NCBI RefSeq assembly: GCF_029931775.1
Contig: NC_079324.1
Span: 60,891,268-60,955,267 of the forward strand
Direction: 5' to 3'
Origin: Euleptes europaea
Taxonomy: Eukaryota > Chordata > Lepidosauria > Squamata > Sphaerodactylidae
DNA length: 64,000 bases
Shown here: one piece after another, positions 27,701 through 42,700 of the stretch
Layout of the letters: each line of letters opens with the position of its first letter
How positions within the stretch are numbered: the stretch's first letter is position 1
Program-made: the position numbers and the translations under genes
The notes under the pieces: model-generated
What the model was told of the DNA's origin: nothing
Database searches by the model: none
Seen by the model: only the letters and a program-made list of their open reading frames with translations

Positions 27701-30700
27701 TGAGCACAGAACAGTCATTTCCCATCCTGTGTTATCACTGTGACAAGCAGCCGCTCTCAGAGGTCTTCGTCGTTACACAGGATCACTTAATCATTTAAAT
27801 ATTTTTGACCTGACTTTCCTCAGGCGCTCAAGGAGGTTTTCTGCATTCCATTGGAGACAGCAGGGACTGAGCCAGGGGCCTCGATACAAGCAAAGCACGT
27901 GTTCTGCTACTGAGCACTGGCCTCTGCCTGCCACATATTCACAGGACTGTAGGAAGTCGCTGTGCAGACAGTAAAAAAATACAAAACCTGATTTGAGCTG
28001 TGGCAGACAACATAATCAAAGTCTGTAGAATCACATTCTCTCTGGGAAACTCAAAAGGCACAAAAATGCTTCTTAAAACAACACATACCAGGAGGGGCAA
28101 TTAAAGGGACTAGGCAAGTAGGTGGTGTGAAAGACCTCTGCCTGAGACCCTGGAGAGCCGCTGCAGGTCTGAGTAGACAATACTGACTTTGACGGACTGA
28201 GGGTCTGATTCAGTAGAAGGCAGCTTCATGTGTTCACAGGCTTTCATGGGCTAGAAGCCACTTCAGTAGAACCTCTAAAAATATACATTTCTATTTTGGG
28301 GAGGGGCTGTGGCTCAGTGGAAGAGCCTCTGCTTTGCATGCAGAAGGTCCCAGGTTCAATCCCCGGCATCGCCAGTTAAAGGGACTAGGCAAGTAGGTGA
28401 TGTGAAAGACCTCTGCCTGAGACCCTGGAGAGCCGCTGCCAGTCTGAGTAGACAATACAGACTTTGATGGACCAAGGGTCTGATTCGGTATAAGGTGGCT
28501 TCATGTGTTTATGTGACATTTGGTATTATCAATTGTACAGAATATTAAGTTCTGACCATTATTTAAAAGAAGAAATGCTGTTTCAGTACACAGGCCACAG
28601 TGCATCAAGAACTAAACTCTCAAAGCTGAGTCACAAAGCCAAAAGTCATGGTGCGACTTTAAACACAAGACCACTGTTTTTACATCCTTTGAACACAGAT
28701 AAAGCAGTAGCTTTGGGAGAAGCCTCCTCTTGCTGGATTAGAGCGCTCTCTTTATTCTATCTATCTGCGATGATTCAGCCAGTCTGTTATTCAAGCTCTC
28801 TGCTTCTCCGATCTGTGCCCACGGTGACAAATTGTGCTAAGACTCACGTGGTGATCTCGCAAAGCCAACGACAGCGTCCTGTAGAGCGGAGCAGAGGGCT
28901 GCCATATGTTTTTTGCTAAGAGCAGTGCTCTGAATTCCTGGAATGGCTCATCCGTGGGACGTCAGCACTTTATATTAGGAGCCAGCTGGTCTCTTGTACC
29001 AGCACATTATGTTGCATTCTTAACCTTGCAACACACCACTCACTAAATTAACAGGCTTCGGGTCACAGTCACAAAGCAAAACCCACATTTTTTATGCATC
29101 AACAAACACTTTGACCGCTGATTTCAACGGCCCCTTCACACTTACACACACACATTTTTATAGACATGTATAAAGCAGGATGCTGGAAATCATTTGGGGC
29201 TCACACAATCAGTTTCCTCGTTTGTTGCTTGTCAAGAACATCATTCTTACCTGCTGCCGGTACATTGAAAATTTGCTATCGATTGGTTCATACTTCATCA
29301 TCCTCTTCTCAATCAGCTGATTGATTTGTGCATTGACCTCACTGATCTGGAATAAGGGAAAACAGGAGATATATCTGAAGTCTGAGAAATCCTTTAAGTA
29401 CCCTAGACACAAACCATGTTAAGATTTTCAATCTCGAAACCTGCACATTGGATGTCACCCCCCCCAAACACATAGACAGTTAGTGTTGCTGGCAGAGTAC
29501 TGGCAGTGTGTGTTTATTCTGGGAAACCCTGGTCAAAACTCTCATTGTTCCACTTTGCCCTCGCTGAAGCTTTTGGACTGCCTTCAAGGGCTGCCCCAAA
29601 AAGCCTGATCTAGGTAGTCCAGCCTGGATGTTACCAAAAAATGTGTTACTGAGGCTTTTAGGTCTGATTCTTTCAGAAACAGCCATCTGACAAATTAGCC
29701 TAGGATAGATTCAAGTCCAGCAGCACCTTAGCCTAGGCTAGTGAGAGGAAATCGTAGCTGTTTTTTGTCTAGAGGTAAGGAGTCCAGGAGTATACCCATA
29801 CCTCAATACTACCCAGATCTGCCAAGATAAAGGGAGGGAGCCATTGTTCAGAGGCAAATCACTTGCTATACATGTTGAAGGCCCCAAAGTCAATCCCTTG
29901 CACCCCCCCAAAAAAAGGTATCAGGTATGAGAGGAGAGAGCAGTAGAGAGCTGCTGCCAGTCAGAATAGACAATACTCTGACTTCTCTGTGAGGTAGCTG
30001 GCAAAGAAAATGCATGGGAAAATCTATTACACTTGCTAGTGAAATCTGGGACTTTTCCCTCCCTCCCTTACAACCCCACATACACAGTTTCTAGTAAGAT
30101 GAGTATGTTAAAAGTCTCCTTCCCTTTCTGTGAGCAGAGTCTATCTGTTAGCCTTTCACTGTGAACCTTAAGCCTTTCTTTGCTCTGAGCCCTTGAGGGG
30201 ACGGCTGGCTACAAATCAAGACACTCATCCAAGGGTGCCCACAAACTAGGGCAAACCAACTTTCCCAAACATCTCCAGCTTCACTGGGGCTTACTAATCA
30301 GGCAGCTATTCCCAGTTATGAGTGACCCATGGCTCACCACCGCACTGAGATAAATCTTTTCAGACTTGCACCCCATATTATAATCCAGACTTCCCAAGTG
30401 AATTGCTCTTGTTTCAAAGCCTTGTGGGGTTTTATTTTCCTCTAAAAGATTTCCCGTTAACAACATGCCAACATATAACTCCACAAGAGTTTTTCTTTTC
30501 TTTCCCTTGGGTAGACAAGGATCAGTCCAAAGAAGGTAGTATGCTCTTGAGCTCTATGATGTCCGCAAAATCTCTCACAGAAACTCCTTCAGACATTTCA
30601 CAGCACAACCTTCTCTGGGATGCACTGAGCCCTTTAAAAGACCTTGAGTTTATATATAATAGGCAAGCACTCTGTATTCTTTTAGTGTTTCGTGAACAAG

Positions 30701-33700
30701 GACATTGTGTCAAACGGATGCTTGCAGTTTCAGTTCATGAATACAAAATGGGTGCCCCAGGATAATCCCCAGGAAACCCAAAGTTATCCTGGGATAACCC
30801 CCAGGATCTATTTCAGGGCATTCAGATAGTTCAGTTGCACGCACCAAAAAAAGGCCTTGAAAAAAACATACGCACACAATGGTACATATTAAATCAAGGC
30901 ATGACAGGGGATCAGTTACCCTGAGTCATGCAAATGTTACTTTAGCACGATTAGCACAAAACAGTAACCTGGAATCATTAACAGAGGATCAGAGAATGAG
31001 ACACCTCAAATGAAAAAAAAATACGGAAAAGGATCACCACCCTTATCCACAACGCACACAAGCCAGGTTTCGGTGCCACCAAGCTGAAAAGGGACAGTAC
31101 TGGCATCAATCCAAGATTTCAGCTGCAAGAAATGAAGGATCAAACTGGATGAGCCTTAGAGATATTTAAAGTGATCCAATCGTAGAGAGATGGGAGGGGG
31201 CAGACACAAAGCCCCCACCCAATTTGCGAGTGCCTGTGTACTTGCTTTAATGGGGGCAGGAGCTGCCAAGGGGTGCAGAGCTGGCCCCACTAAGATGCCA
31301 CGAAAGCTCCTTTCTGTGAGAGCTTTCACACACAGTAGATTGGGTTGATCAACCATAAGCTTGCAGGATTTTAAAATTAAGTTTCTGAAGGTTGACTCAC
31401 ACAGCTATTTTAAGACTTAAAAGACTAGTTCCTAGTTTTAAAATCCCTACCATCTTCAGAGAACATGCAGCCAAAGGACACTGTGCCCAAGTAGTGCCTG
31501 ATTCAGCTCAAGTCAGTTGTGACTCAATTGCCTTGAAAGCTATAAGATATAAGCTAACTGAGAATAATTTGTTCTTTTGGTTTCAACAAGCTTAGTCAGC
31601 ATTCACTTTAGCTGGACTGGGGCCATCCACCGCCGTTTTAAAACTGGAACCTTCATCTCAACACGCTGGACAGGATGATCATTATTCAGGAATTTATTTA
31701 TTGTTATTTATTTAATTCATTTATACCCCACCTTTCTCCCCAGCAGGGACTTTCTCCCCAACAGTGGCTTACAGCATTCTCCTTTACTTCATTTTATCCT
31801 CACAACAACCCTGTTAGGTAAAGTTAGGCTGAAAGAAAGTGACTGGCCCAAAGTCAACCAACAAACTTCCATGGCAGAGCTGGGAACTGAACCTGGGTCT
31901 CCTGGATCCTACTCCGACGCTCTTAACCACTACACCGGCTCTCTGAAAGCAAAAACCTCTTTATCTTACAGAACACCCAAATTAATTATTGTGTCTTGAA
32001 AGAATTGTAACATTAGTCTCTTGGACAACACGGGTGCCTGGGACCTGCAGGAGGGAGTACATTTTTTTTAACAAGGTTGTGTGCTTGTGTGTGTCAGGAC
32101 ACCCGCAGGATCAATTTTGGGTGGGTGGGTAGGCTTGCAAGGCCCTGACCTGGATGGCCCAGGCTAGCTCAATCTTGTCAGATCTTGGAAACCAAGCATG
32201 GTTACCCCTGTTAATATACGGATGGGAGATCACCAAGGAAGTCCTGGGTTGCTACGCAAAGGCAGGCAAGGGCAAACCACCTCTGAACATCTCTTGGCTT
32301 GAAAACCACAGGGGGTTGTCATAAGTGGGGCTGCAACTTGACGGCTCTTTCCACTACCGGCTTGCACAGCTTCTCCTAGCTACTTCATACATTTCCCACA
32401 ATAACTTTATGACATAAACGTCAAAGCAGATCTGGAACAGTTCCAGCATCATCTACATCTGAAGCTGGGGGGCGAGAGATTCAAAACAGATAAAAGGAAG
32501 TATTTCTTCACACAATGCAAAGTTAAATTGTGGAATTCCCTGCCCCAGGATGTGGGGATGGCTGCCAACTTGAAAGGCTTTAAGAGGAGAGTGGACATGT
32601 TCATGGAGGAGAGGGCTATTCATGGCTAATAGTAAAAATGGATACTAGTCAGGATGCATAGCTTTTCTCTCCAGGATCAGAGGAGCATGCCTATTATATC
32701 AGGTGCTGTGGAACACAGGCAGGATAATGCTGCTGCAGCTGTCTTGCTTGTGGGCTTCCTAGAGGCACCTGGTTGGCCACTGTGTGAACAGACTGCTGGA
32801 CCTTGGTCTGATCCAGCATGGCCTTTCTTATGTTCTTACATGACAAAGTTTCAAGGTCTCATTCTCTTCCCCCATCTGCAATTCAAGAGATACATTACAA
32901 TCACATATACTAGTCACAGCTCTAGGGGTCAACATCTGAAATGCCACAATATGGAGGTGAATTGGTATACCAGCTCTGATGGCCAAATTAGCCACAATGT
33001 TACCATTCAAAGCAAAACCAAACAAGAAAAAAAAGCCAAGTGTGTCTGCAGCGCCTCTCACGCTGATGCTGACTGTACAATGAGCATAAATGTGATTTGC
33101 ATTATTGAACAGACACCCAGGGCCTAATTCTTCACTTCTTGCAAGCCCCAAAGGGACTCTACTCCAACATATGAGGGTGTGAAAAAAAGGAACTTCTCTG
33201 TGCAGTGAGTAATGTAATTTCCTAATTAGCTTTGAATAATGTCAGTGCCAGGGGGCGAGTGGTTACTGAGCAGCTTGGAGCTTCTTTAAAAAGGAAGAAG
33301 ATTTTTAAAAAAATCTTTTTCCCCTTCTGGTTTAAGGGAGAGACCAGAAGATAGAATATTGATGGGCATCCTGATTAAGTATTATAAAGGGAGAAATGAT
33401 CTGGAAACAGGCCAAGTGAAAGTAGGTTAAGCATGATCAGGGTACATTTTAAGCCTGGCTCAATGACCAATTCTCTCTCTCTCTCTCACTCTCTCTCTCA
33501 CACACACACACAAACAGAGTCGACTTCCCACAAGCAGTGAACATGGTGAGGGAAGGCCCATCGCGGATGCTGGCATTGTGGGTACGCTCTCCTCACCCCC
33601 ACCCACAGCAAAAAAGATACAGGAAGTTCCAGTCCTGCAACTCAGTGCAAATAAAGGCAATTATCTCCTCTAGTCTACAGGGTTCAAAGTGTCATCTTCT

Positions 33701-36700
33701 ACCATGACTCAGCAGAATGCAAAAAAGGATCTTCCACAAATAGCCCCACATGGTGCAAACTGAACACCATCAGAACAGTTCAGCAATTAAGAAAATGGTA
33801 AAGATGTCCTAAAATAAGTTACTCAGCAATTGCCCACTGGCAGATAACGTGCTATTAGCAACTTGCTTTTGAAGCTCTTAACTGTGAGACTGAATTTCCT
33901 CCATCAACTTACTTTGGTTTCAAGTTCGTTGAGATCAGACTGGCCCATCGCTGGCTCCGCAACCACTTTTTGCAAGAGGTGCAATAACTGTTTCTTTGTT
34001 TCCAGCTCTTTAGGAAATTTTTCAGACACCAAGTACGAATTGAACTTTGTCTCCTCTTCCAGTCTCTTCATTAAGCCTAAGAAAATAAAACAAACCACAT
34101 CAACACATCTAAACACAGCAATGAGAACGGCAATTTGGTTTCATACTGTAATAACTGTAATTTAACCCCAACTATTTAGCAGCCAATTACAATAATTTCT
34201 GTGCCGACTAATAAGATGTGTCTAGACCTGCTTTGCAATTTGCACTTTCCATGTATAAACACACAACCTGGTAGCATGTGTGTGTGTGTAAGTGCCGTCA
34301 CGTTGCTTCCGACTCAGCAATGCAAAGATGGCATATTATGGCCATCAAACACTCCTGAGGAAGAATTCCTGAAGAACAGAGACTATCAAACAAGCACCTC
34401 TGGAGTCTTTAGGAGATATCTCGCCACTGGCCTTTTGCCAGCTTCTGCATTTTAGAAAGCTGGTTAAAGAGAATGTTCCTTTGCAGTCACCGGGGAGAGG
34501 GGGAAGAACTTGCCAAGAGAAATAAAATAAAATTTAAAAAAAATTCTATACAATGCAAGGAAAACCTGAAATATCGATACCGCTGATCTCAAGACAGAGA
34601 TGCAAGCATTCAATACCACTAAAGAAGCCAGGGGAAAAATATTTTTTTTTAAAGAACTCTTTGAAAGAAATACTGAAAGGGCCAGCACACCAGCTCTTTC
34701 TGATGATGCCAGAAGCCAGAGGAGCAAGTTAAAACATGAAAACGGACTGATTCAGTGCACTCAAAGGAACAGGAAAGACAAAAAACGGGTAGCTAGCCTA
34801 CTTAGAGGTTTCACAGAGAGTTAAATGTTCCAAAACTCTGCAATAACAGTCACATGGGAAAGATGTTACCTAATACTTTTTTTTCTTTTCTTTTTTTTGC
34901 AGCTTAATTGAACTTCTTCAGAGCCTCCTGCCTTCTGCAGATTCTCAGGCCAGAGGGCAAAGAACACAGAGAGCTCGAGAGCTTCCAATTACAGAATCTT
35001 CATTTTAAAAAAGTTTTCCTTGAAGGTCGATGGAATGACCACGTCCATAAGCTGCATGGCACTCTTGGCTCAGGCTCCAAAGCTTATTTGAGTTACTTTT
35101 TTGCCAATGGCATATTTACACGCGAACAGCTATTAATAGTTATTCATCATGTTTTCCATCCAGACTGTTACGCGGAAGGCTCAGGAAGAGCCAGTCCGTG
35201 GCTTGCTCAGACAAGCAGGAGCTAAGGTACCGTTCTGCCTTGCTAGACCGGGACCATGAATCTGCACCAGGCCTGAGATTTAGAATCACAGAGTTGGAAA
35301 GGACCACCAGGGTCATCTAGTCCAACCCCCTGCACAATGCAGGAAATTCACAACTACCTCCCCCACCCACCCACCCACACCCCCAGTGACCCCCACTCCA
35401 TGCCCAGAAGATGACCAAGATGCCCTCTCTCTCATGATCTGTCTAAGGTAACAGAATCAGCATTGCTGACAGATGGCCATCTAGCCGCTGCTTTAAAACC
35501 TCCAGGGAAGGAGAGCTTACCACCACCCGAGGAAGCCTGTTCCACTGAGGAACAGCTCTAACGGTTACAAAATTCTTCCTAGTGTCTAGATGGAATCTCT
35601 TTCCTTTCCCCAAGATGCAGGCTTACGTACACCCACCTATTCAAAAATGAAGGCAGCACTGCTCAACTCCAAAGGCACTTTGCTTTTAAGATCCAGAGCC
35701 CAGCAGGATGTTTTTTCTTTGTGTGTGTGTGGGGGGGGGGGAATCCCACTGCCATCACCATGTCATCAAGAAGTCCAGTGTAATATACTGGTTGGAATAT
35801 CAGACTAGATCCTGGGAGGCTCAAGTTCAAATCTCCACTCTGCCATGGAAGCTCCCTTGATGATTGTGGGCTGGTCCCCCACTCTTAGCCTAGCCCACCT
35901 CACAGGGCTGTTGTGAGGGAGAAAAGTAACAAGGCTCAGAGACAGTTTTAGAAGGTAGCAGTGTTGGCCTGCAGTAGAACAGCTAGATTTGAGTCTGGTA
36001 GTATCTTAGAGACCAACCAGATTTTTGGGGTATGAGCTTTCAAGGGTCAAAGCTCCCTTAAGGAGTCCAAGTGCTACTGGACTCGAATCAGAAATCTACT
36101 GAATGCAGTAGAACTTTGGGCATAACTATATGTCACAAACGGAGGATAGCAATGACTTGCAGGGGACATCATACATGGAGTGTCCCATGTATGATTATCT
36201 GCCTGCTGGACAGAAGTCATGGGTGTGTGCTCGGTGCAGGGAGCTCCTGGCTCTCAGGAAGCGAGTTCACTTCCTTGAGGCTAAGGAAGCTCAATTGGAG
36301 GAGCTGAGGCAGGCAGACAGAGAGGTGACTAAGGACTCCGGGGATGATATAGTCACATCCCAGTCCCAAGGTGATGGCAACCTGCCAGTCACGGATGATG
36401 GAGCCCTTGGGGAAGGAGGCCATCTCACTGAGGTAGGGAGATGTGGTTCCTTAGAAGGGACCTCTTCCTTGGTGGATGAACAGATATCCTCTCGTACCGA
36501 GGATATGCCTCAGAGGGGAGGGGGCCTTCTTGTAGTGGGGGATTCAATCCTTAGGAATGTAGATAGCTGGGTTTCTGGCGGGTGCATGGACCGCATGGTG
36601 ACTTGACTGCCTGGTGAGAAGGTTGCGGACATTACCTGTCATATAGGTAGTCTGGTAGATAGTGCTGGGGAGGAGCCAGTGGTTGTGGTGCATGTTGGCA

Positions 36701-39700
36701 CCAACGACATGGGGAAATGTAGTCTGGAGGTCTTGGAATCCAAATTTAGGTTTCTAGGCAGGAGACTAAAAGCCAGGACCTCCAAGATAGCTTTCTCAGA
36801 AATGCTACCTGTTCCACGTGCAGGACCAGCTAGGCAGGCACAGTTGGTGAGTCTCAATGCACGGATGAGACGGTGGTGAAGGGAAGAGGGCTTTAGATTT
36901 GTAAGGAACTGGGCAACATTTTGGGACAAGCCGGGCCTATACAAAAGGGATGGGCTCCACTTGAACCAGGATGGAACCAGACTGCTGGCGCGTAATATAA
37001 AAAAGGTGGCAGAGCAGCTTTTAAACTGAACCTGGAGGGAAAGCCGACAGGAGCTGAGAAGCATCCGGTTTGGGCAAACTCAGTGCATATGGACAAAGGG
37101 AAAATTGCTTCAGATTGCCCACATAGGAATTACTTAGACATGAAAAGGAATGGAAAAAGAATGATGCCCAAAGGCACATGCCAGGCAAGTCGAAAGAGAT
37201 AAACAATGTGGAGGTGTTTCTATGCTAATGCTAGAAGCCTCCAAGCAAAAATGGGGGAATTAGAGTGCATGGTTTTAAGAGAAAACATAGCTATAGTGAG
37301 CATTACAGAAACCTGGTGGAGGGGAGAGAACCAGTGGGATACAGTCATCCCTGGTTACAAACTGTATAGAAATGACAGGGAAGGGCGTATTGGAGGGGGT
37401 GTTGCTATGTATATCAAGGAAGGCATAGTGTCTAATAAGCTAGAGACCATAAAAAGGGCAGACTCGTCCACAGAATCCTTATGGGTGACTATTCCGGGCC
37501 CCAAAGGAGATTTAGTACTGGGGACGTTCTATCGGCCCCCTGACCAAATGGCTCAGGGTGATCTTGAGATGGAGAATGAAATTAGGGAAGCATGTAAAGG
37601 TAACGAAGTAGTAATAATGGGAGACTTCAACTTCCCTCATATTGATTGGATAAATGTATGCTCCAGTCAAGCCAAAGAGATAATTTTTTTAGACACCCTA
37701 AATGACTGTGCCCTTGAACAGTTGGTCATAGACCCAACCAGAGGGGAGGCGATTCTGGATTTAATACTCTGTGGTGCTGCCGGTGACTTAGTGCGGGATG
37801 TGGATGTAGTTGAGCCAGTTGGCAAAAGTGATCACAATGGCATCAAATTTAATTTATATGCAAGTGGGAAAGTGACTGGGAAATCTCACACAATTACCTT
37901 TGACTTTAAAAGAGGGAACTTCTCTAAAATGAGAAAACTGTAAAGAGGAAGTTGAAAGGAATGGTTTAGAGGGTTAAATCTCTTGAAAAGGCTTGGGGGT
38001 TACTCAACTCCACATTACTAGAGGCTCAGCTAGCTTGTATACTGCAGGTCAGGAAAGGTAGTAATAAGTCCAAGAGGTCACCACCATGGCTAACGGGTAA
38101 GGTAAAGGAAGCAATTAGAGAAAAAAGTCTTCCTTCAGAGGCTTGACCAAACAAGGCGAACAGAAGCAAAAAAAGTTTTTGAGGCGCTTATTGCTAAACA
38201 CATCAAAACAAACAATAAGAAATTATTTAAGTATATTAGGAGTAGGAAACCAGCTAAGGAAGCGGTTGGACCATTGGATGACAATGGGAGTAAAGGAACT
38301 CTGAGGATAAAGCAATTGCTGAAAAACTAAATGAATTCTTCTCATCTGTCTTCACTGTTGAAGATACAGGGCAGATTCCTTCTCCTGAACAGAGATTTTG
38401 GAGAGGGGAAAATGAGGAACTGAGGCAAATAGTGGTAACAAGGCAGGAAGTCCTAGAACGTCTAGACAAACTGCAAACTAACAAGACACGGGGACCAGAC
38501 GGTATTCATCCTAGGGTTCTTCAAGAGCTCAAATGGGAAATTGCTGAACTTCTAACAAAGACATGTAATATGTCCCTTCGATCAGCCTCTGTACCAGAGG
38601 ACTGGAGAATGGCCAATGTAACACCCATTTATTAAAAAGGTTCCAGGGGGGACCCAGGAAATTACAGGCCAGTTAGCTTAACGTCTGTTCCGGGTAAATT
38701 AGTGGAAAGCATTATTAAAGATAGAATTATCAAGCATATAGAAGGGCAAGGTCTGCTGGGCAAAACCCAGCATGGCTTCTGTAAGGGTAGGTCCTGTCTT
38801 ACTAACCTATTAGAGTTTTTTGAAAGTGTCAATAAGCATGTGGACAGGAATGAGCCTGTGGATATTGTGTATTTGGATTTCCAAAAGGCTTTTGACAAAA
38901 GTCCCCCACCAAAGCCTGCTAAGCAAACTTCATAGTCATGGGATAAGAGGACAAGTCCTCTTATGGATTGAAAGCTGGCTGAAAAATAGGAAGCAGAAAG
39001 TAGGAATCAATGGTCAGTTCTCACAATGGCGGAATGTGAGCAGTGGGGTGCCTCAGGGATCTGTGTTGGGACCAGTGCTTTTCAACCTGTTCATCAATGA
39101 CCTGGAGTTGGGGTTAAACAGTGAAGTAGCCAAGTTTGCAGATGACACCAAATTATTTAGGGTGATTAAAACAAAATCGGACTGTGAAGAGCTCCAGAAG
39201 GATCTCTGCATACTGGAAGAATGGGCATTAAAATGGCAAATAAGATTCAATGTAAGTGTAAAGTGATGCATATTGAGGCAAAAAATCCCAACTTCACATA
39301 TACACTGATGGGATCTGTGCTGGCAGCGACAGACCAAGAAAGGGATCTTGGGGTGGTAGTGGATAGCTCAATGAAGACGTCAACCCAGTGTGCGGCTGCT
39401 GTAAAAAAGCCAAATTTCATGCTGGCCATAATTAGATGAGGAATAGAAAATAAAACTGCTGATATCATACTGCCCTTGTACAAATCTATGGTGAGATCAC
39501 ACTTGGAATACTGTGTACAGTTCTGGTCACCACACCTACAAAAGGATATTACAGAGCTTGAGAAGGTGCAGAAAAGAGCAACCAAAATGATAGGGGACTA
39601 GAGCAACTGTTCTATGGGGAGTGGTTAGGATGCTTAGGGATGTTTAGCTTTGAAAGAAGGCGGCTAAGGGGAGACATGATAGAGGTCTATAAAATTATGC

Positions 39701-42700
39701 ATGGTTTGGAGAGAGTGGACAGGGAGAGGTTTTTCTCCCTCTCCCATTAATACTAGAACACGGGGTCATCTGCTAAAGCTGGAGGGCGAGAGATTCAAAA
39801 CAGATAAAAGGAAGTATTTTTTCACACAACACATAGTTAAATTGTGGAACTCCCTGCCCCAGGATGTGGTGATGGCTGCCAGCCTGGAGGGCTTTAAGAG
39901 GGGAGTGGACATATTCATGGAGGAGAGGGGTATTCATGGCTATTAGAATGGATACTAGTCATGCTGCATACCTATTCTCTCTAGTATCAGAGGAGCATGC
40001 CTATTATTTTGGGTGCAGTGGAACACAGGCAGGATGATGCTGCTGCAGTCGTCTTGTTTGTGGCTTCCTAGAGGCACCTGGTTGGCCACTGTGTGAACAG
40101 ACTGCTGGACTTGATGGGCCTTGGTCTGATCCAGCAGGGCCTTTCTTATGTTCTAATCTCATTTCCCCCTCCCCATTATTTCCTTTTCCCGTAAAAGCCC
40201 CCATAGCTTCTCCCATTTTCCTGCTTCCTTCTCTCCTTCCCACCCACCAGCCAACCTACTTTTATCTGCTCCCGTCTTTAGCTTTCCCTCCCTCGGCAGA
40301 CGCTCCCCAGGAAATTTCTGACTCAGTTATACGGTATCAGCTGCGCCAGGACCATTTATGCAGTGGGAAACACTTGCTGGGGGACCTCACTTTCGCCTGC
40401 ATCCCTCTTTCTACACTATTACCTCTTTCCTTCCTCCTGTATATTCTCTCCTTACATAAGAAAGGCCATGCTGGATCAGACCAAGGTCCATCAAGTCCAG
40501 CAGTCTGATCACTCAGTGGCCACCAGATGCCTCTAGGAAGCCCACAAACAAGACGACTGCAGCAGCACCATCCTGCTTGTGTTCCAAAGCACCTAATATA
40601 ATAGGCATGCTCATCTGATCCTGGAAAGAATAGGTCTGCATCATGACTAGTATCCATTTTGACTAGTGGCCATGAATAGCCCTCTCCTCTATGAACATGT
40701 CCACTCCCCTCTTAAAGCCTTGTAAGTTGGCAGCCATCCCGACATCCTGGGGCAGGGAGTTCCACAATTTAACTGTGCATTGTGTGAAGATTTCATCTGT
40801 TTTGAATCTCTCACCCTCCAGCTTCAGCAGATGACCCCATGTTCTAGTATTATGAGAGGGAGAAAAGCGTCTCCCTGTCCACTCTCTCCATACCATGCAT
40901 AGTGCTTTAATGCAGGGTGGAAGTATAGCTTCATTTCCCTCCTACCCACTTATTCCTCTCTATGTAAATACCCCTCCATCCTGAACATTTTAACAAAACT
41001 TTTCCCAGTTGGGCTCTGAAGTTGGATATAAACCCAATCAGGGACGGGGGATCTGAAAGGAAGAAACTTTAAGAAGCCTGCTGACAATTCTCTCCTACAA
41101 ACACTCTTTCCTCTTGCATTACTTTGAGAAACTCAGGATTGGGGCCCCAGAGAGGTCTTTCACACAGGCTGTTTGCCTCAGCTTGGATGTTGCTAGTATG
41201 TGGATTCTTCTCATACTCCCCCTGCCCCTCAAGCACTGTGGTCCTTTCATGCACCTTCTGGGTTTCCCCCACTTCTAGTGTTTCTTTCCAAATACTGCTT
41301 TGCTCTGATCTTTTTGGAAAGATTGCAGCAAAGTTGAGATGGGTGCTGGGTAGATGGGAAAGTGTAGATTGCTCCCCATCCCAATTGCATCAGTTCCATT
41401 TTCCCTGCCCCAGTCATCATTCCCCTCCCCACACTGGAGGTCTGCTTTTTAAAAATTGGGTATCGCCATATCATTTTAGGCTTACAGCAGTCTATTGCAA
41501 GAATGTACTAGTTCCCAGCTTCCATTCTAAAACGTTTCTATCTCTTTTCCTTGTGGAGTTATAAAACACAGTTTATCTTGATGTCTGAATGCAGCCCAAA
41601 AGAGCTGGGAGTTTGTGAGCCTGCTTCACCAGACACAGGACACTTGACTATGAAACAGCAGGCTATAATAAAGCAATTAGCTTTTAAGCTGCCACAAGGA
41701 AATCTGCTTGCTGCTGCATATCAACAACTAATGCACGGGGGAAAGGGGGAAGCAGCAGACAGAAAAAACCACAGTGTAGTACAAGCAGTTTGCTTCTTTG
41801 CCAGTGCCCTAAAGTCAAATCTCCCTGCCTGTAGAAAACCGGCTTGTTGGCTGTCTCATCACAATAACCTGAAATGCAGAATGGCTTCTTACAAGGACCA
41901 CATCTAACCCTGAACTGGTAGGGCATCAATCACCAGTTGGTACCACGAACTGGACCCCTTCCATTATTTTTCTTGCTTATTATCCTCAGTGTTTGTGAAA
42001 CCAAGTCTTCTCTTTTGCAGCTGGGTGCTGGTGAAGAAAACAAGACTTGGGACAGGGGCAAGGATGAAGCAATTAAAAGCATTCTGGTGTCATCTTAAGT
42101 ACCAGTGGTTTGCGTTTTAGCTGAAGGGAGATTCATCAGCAAAGAAGAAGGACTTATCGTCCAGAGAAAGGAAACAGTTCATGTTTTTCCTATTAGTAGT
42201 CACTTTCCAAAATAGCAACAAGCTATATCGTGGGTTTAAAGAAAGACAACACAGTAGAAACTGCACACTCATTTCACTCCGTCCCATCCCAATCCATCAG
42301 CACTATGGCTCAAAGAAAAGCAAGAGAGGTTCATGCCAATCATGAACACAACAGGCCACCCACAAGACAAGATGGGGGTTTTTTCCGGAAATACACAGAG
42401 GACACCCCAGGTATGACTTGGTTAACAAAAGGGGGGGGGGAAATAACCAACCCAAAAAACAATACTCAGCTTGGTGGTTACTGAGCAAGCCGCAGGGGCA
42501 CAGAACTCTTAGTAGTCACTGAGAATCAGATAAAGCAGGAATCAGATAAAGCAGCTAGAGAACCAGCGTGGTGTAGTGGTTAGAGTGTTGGATCAGGATC
42601 TGTGACAACCAGGTTCGAATCCCCACTCTGGCATGGAGGCTCACTGGGTGAGACTTGGACCAGTCACACACTCTCAGCCTAATCTACCTCACAGGGTTTT

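Noticed and set aside
28503-28919. 138-codon open frame
   Set aside because: It starts in the tail of a SINE, has no motif or splice context, and no recognisable homology.
34908-35225. 105-codon open frame
   Set aside because: No recognisable family, no exon signals, and it lies in an IFT81 intron on the opposite strand.
41124-41564. 146-codon open frame
   Set aside because: It coincides with an interspersed repeat also found at 896-1450, and its sequence has no protein signature.
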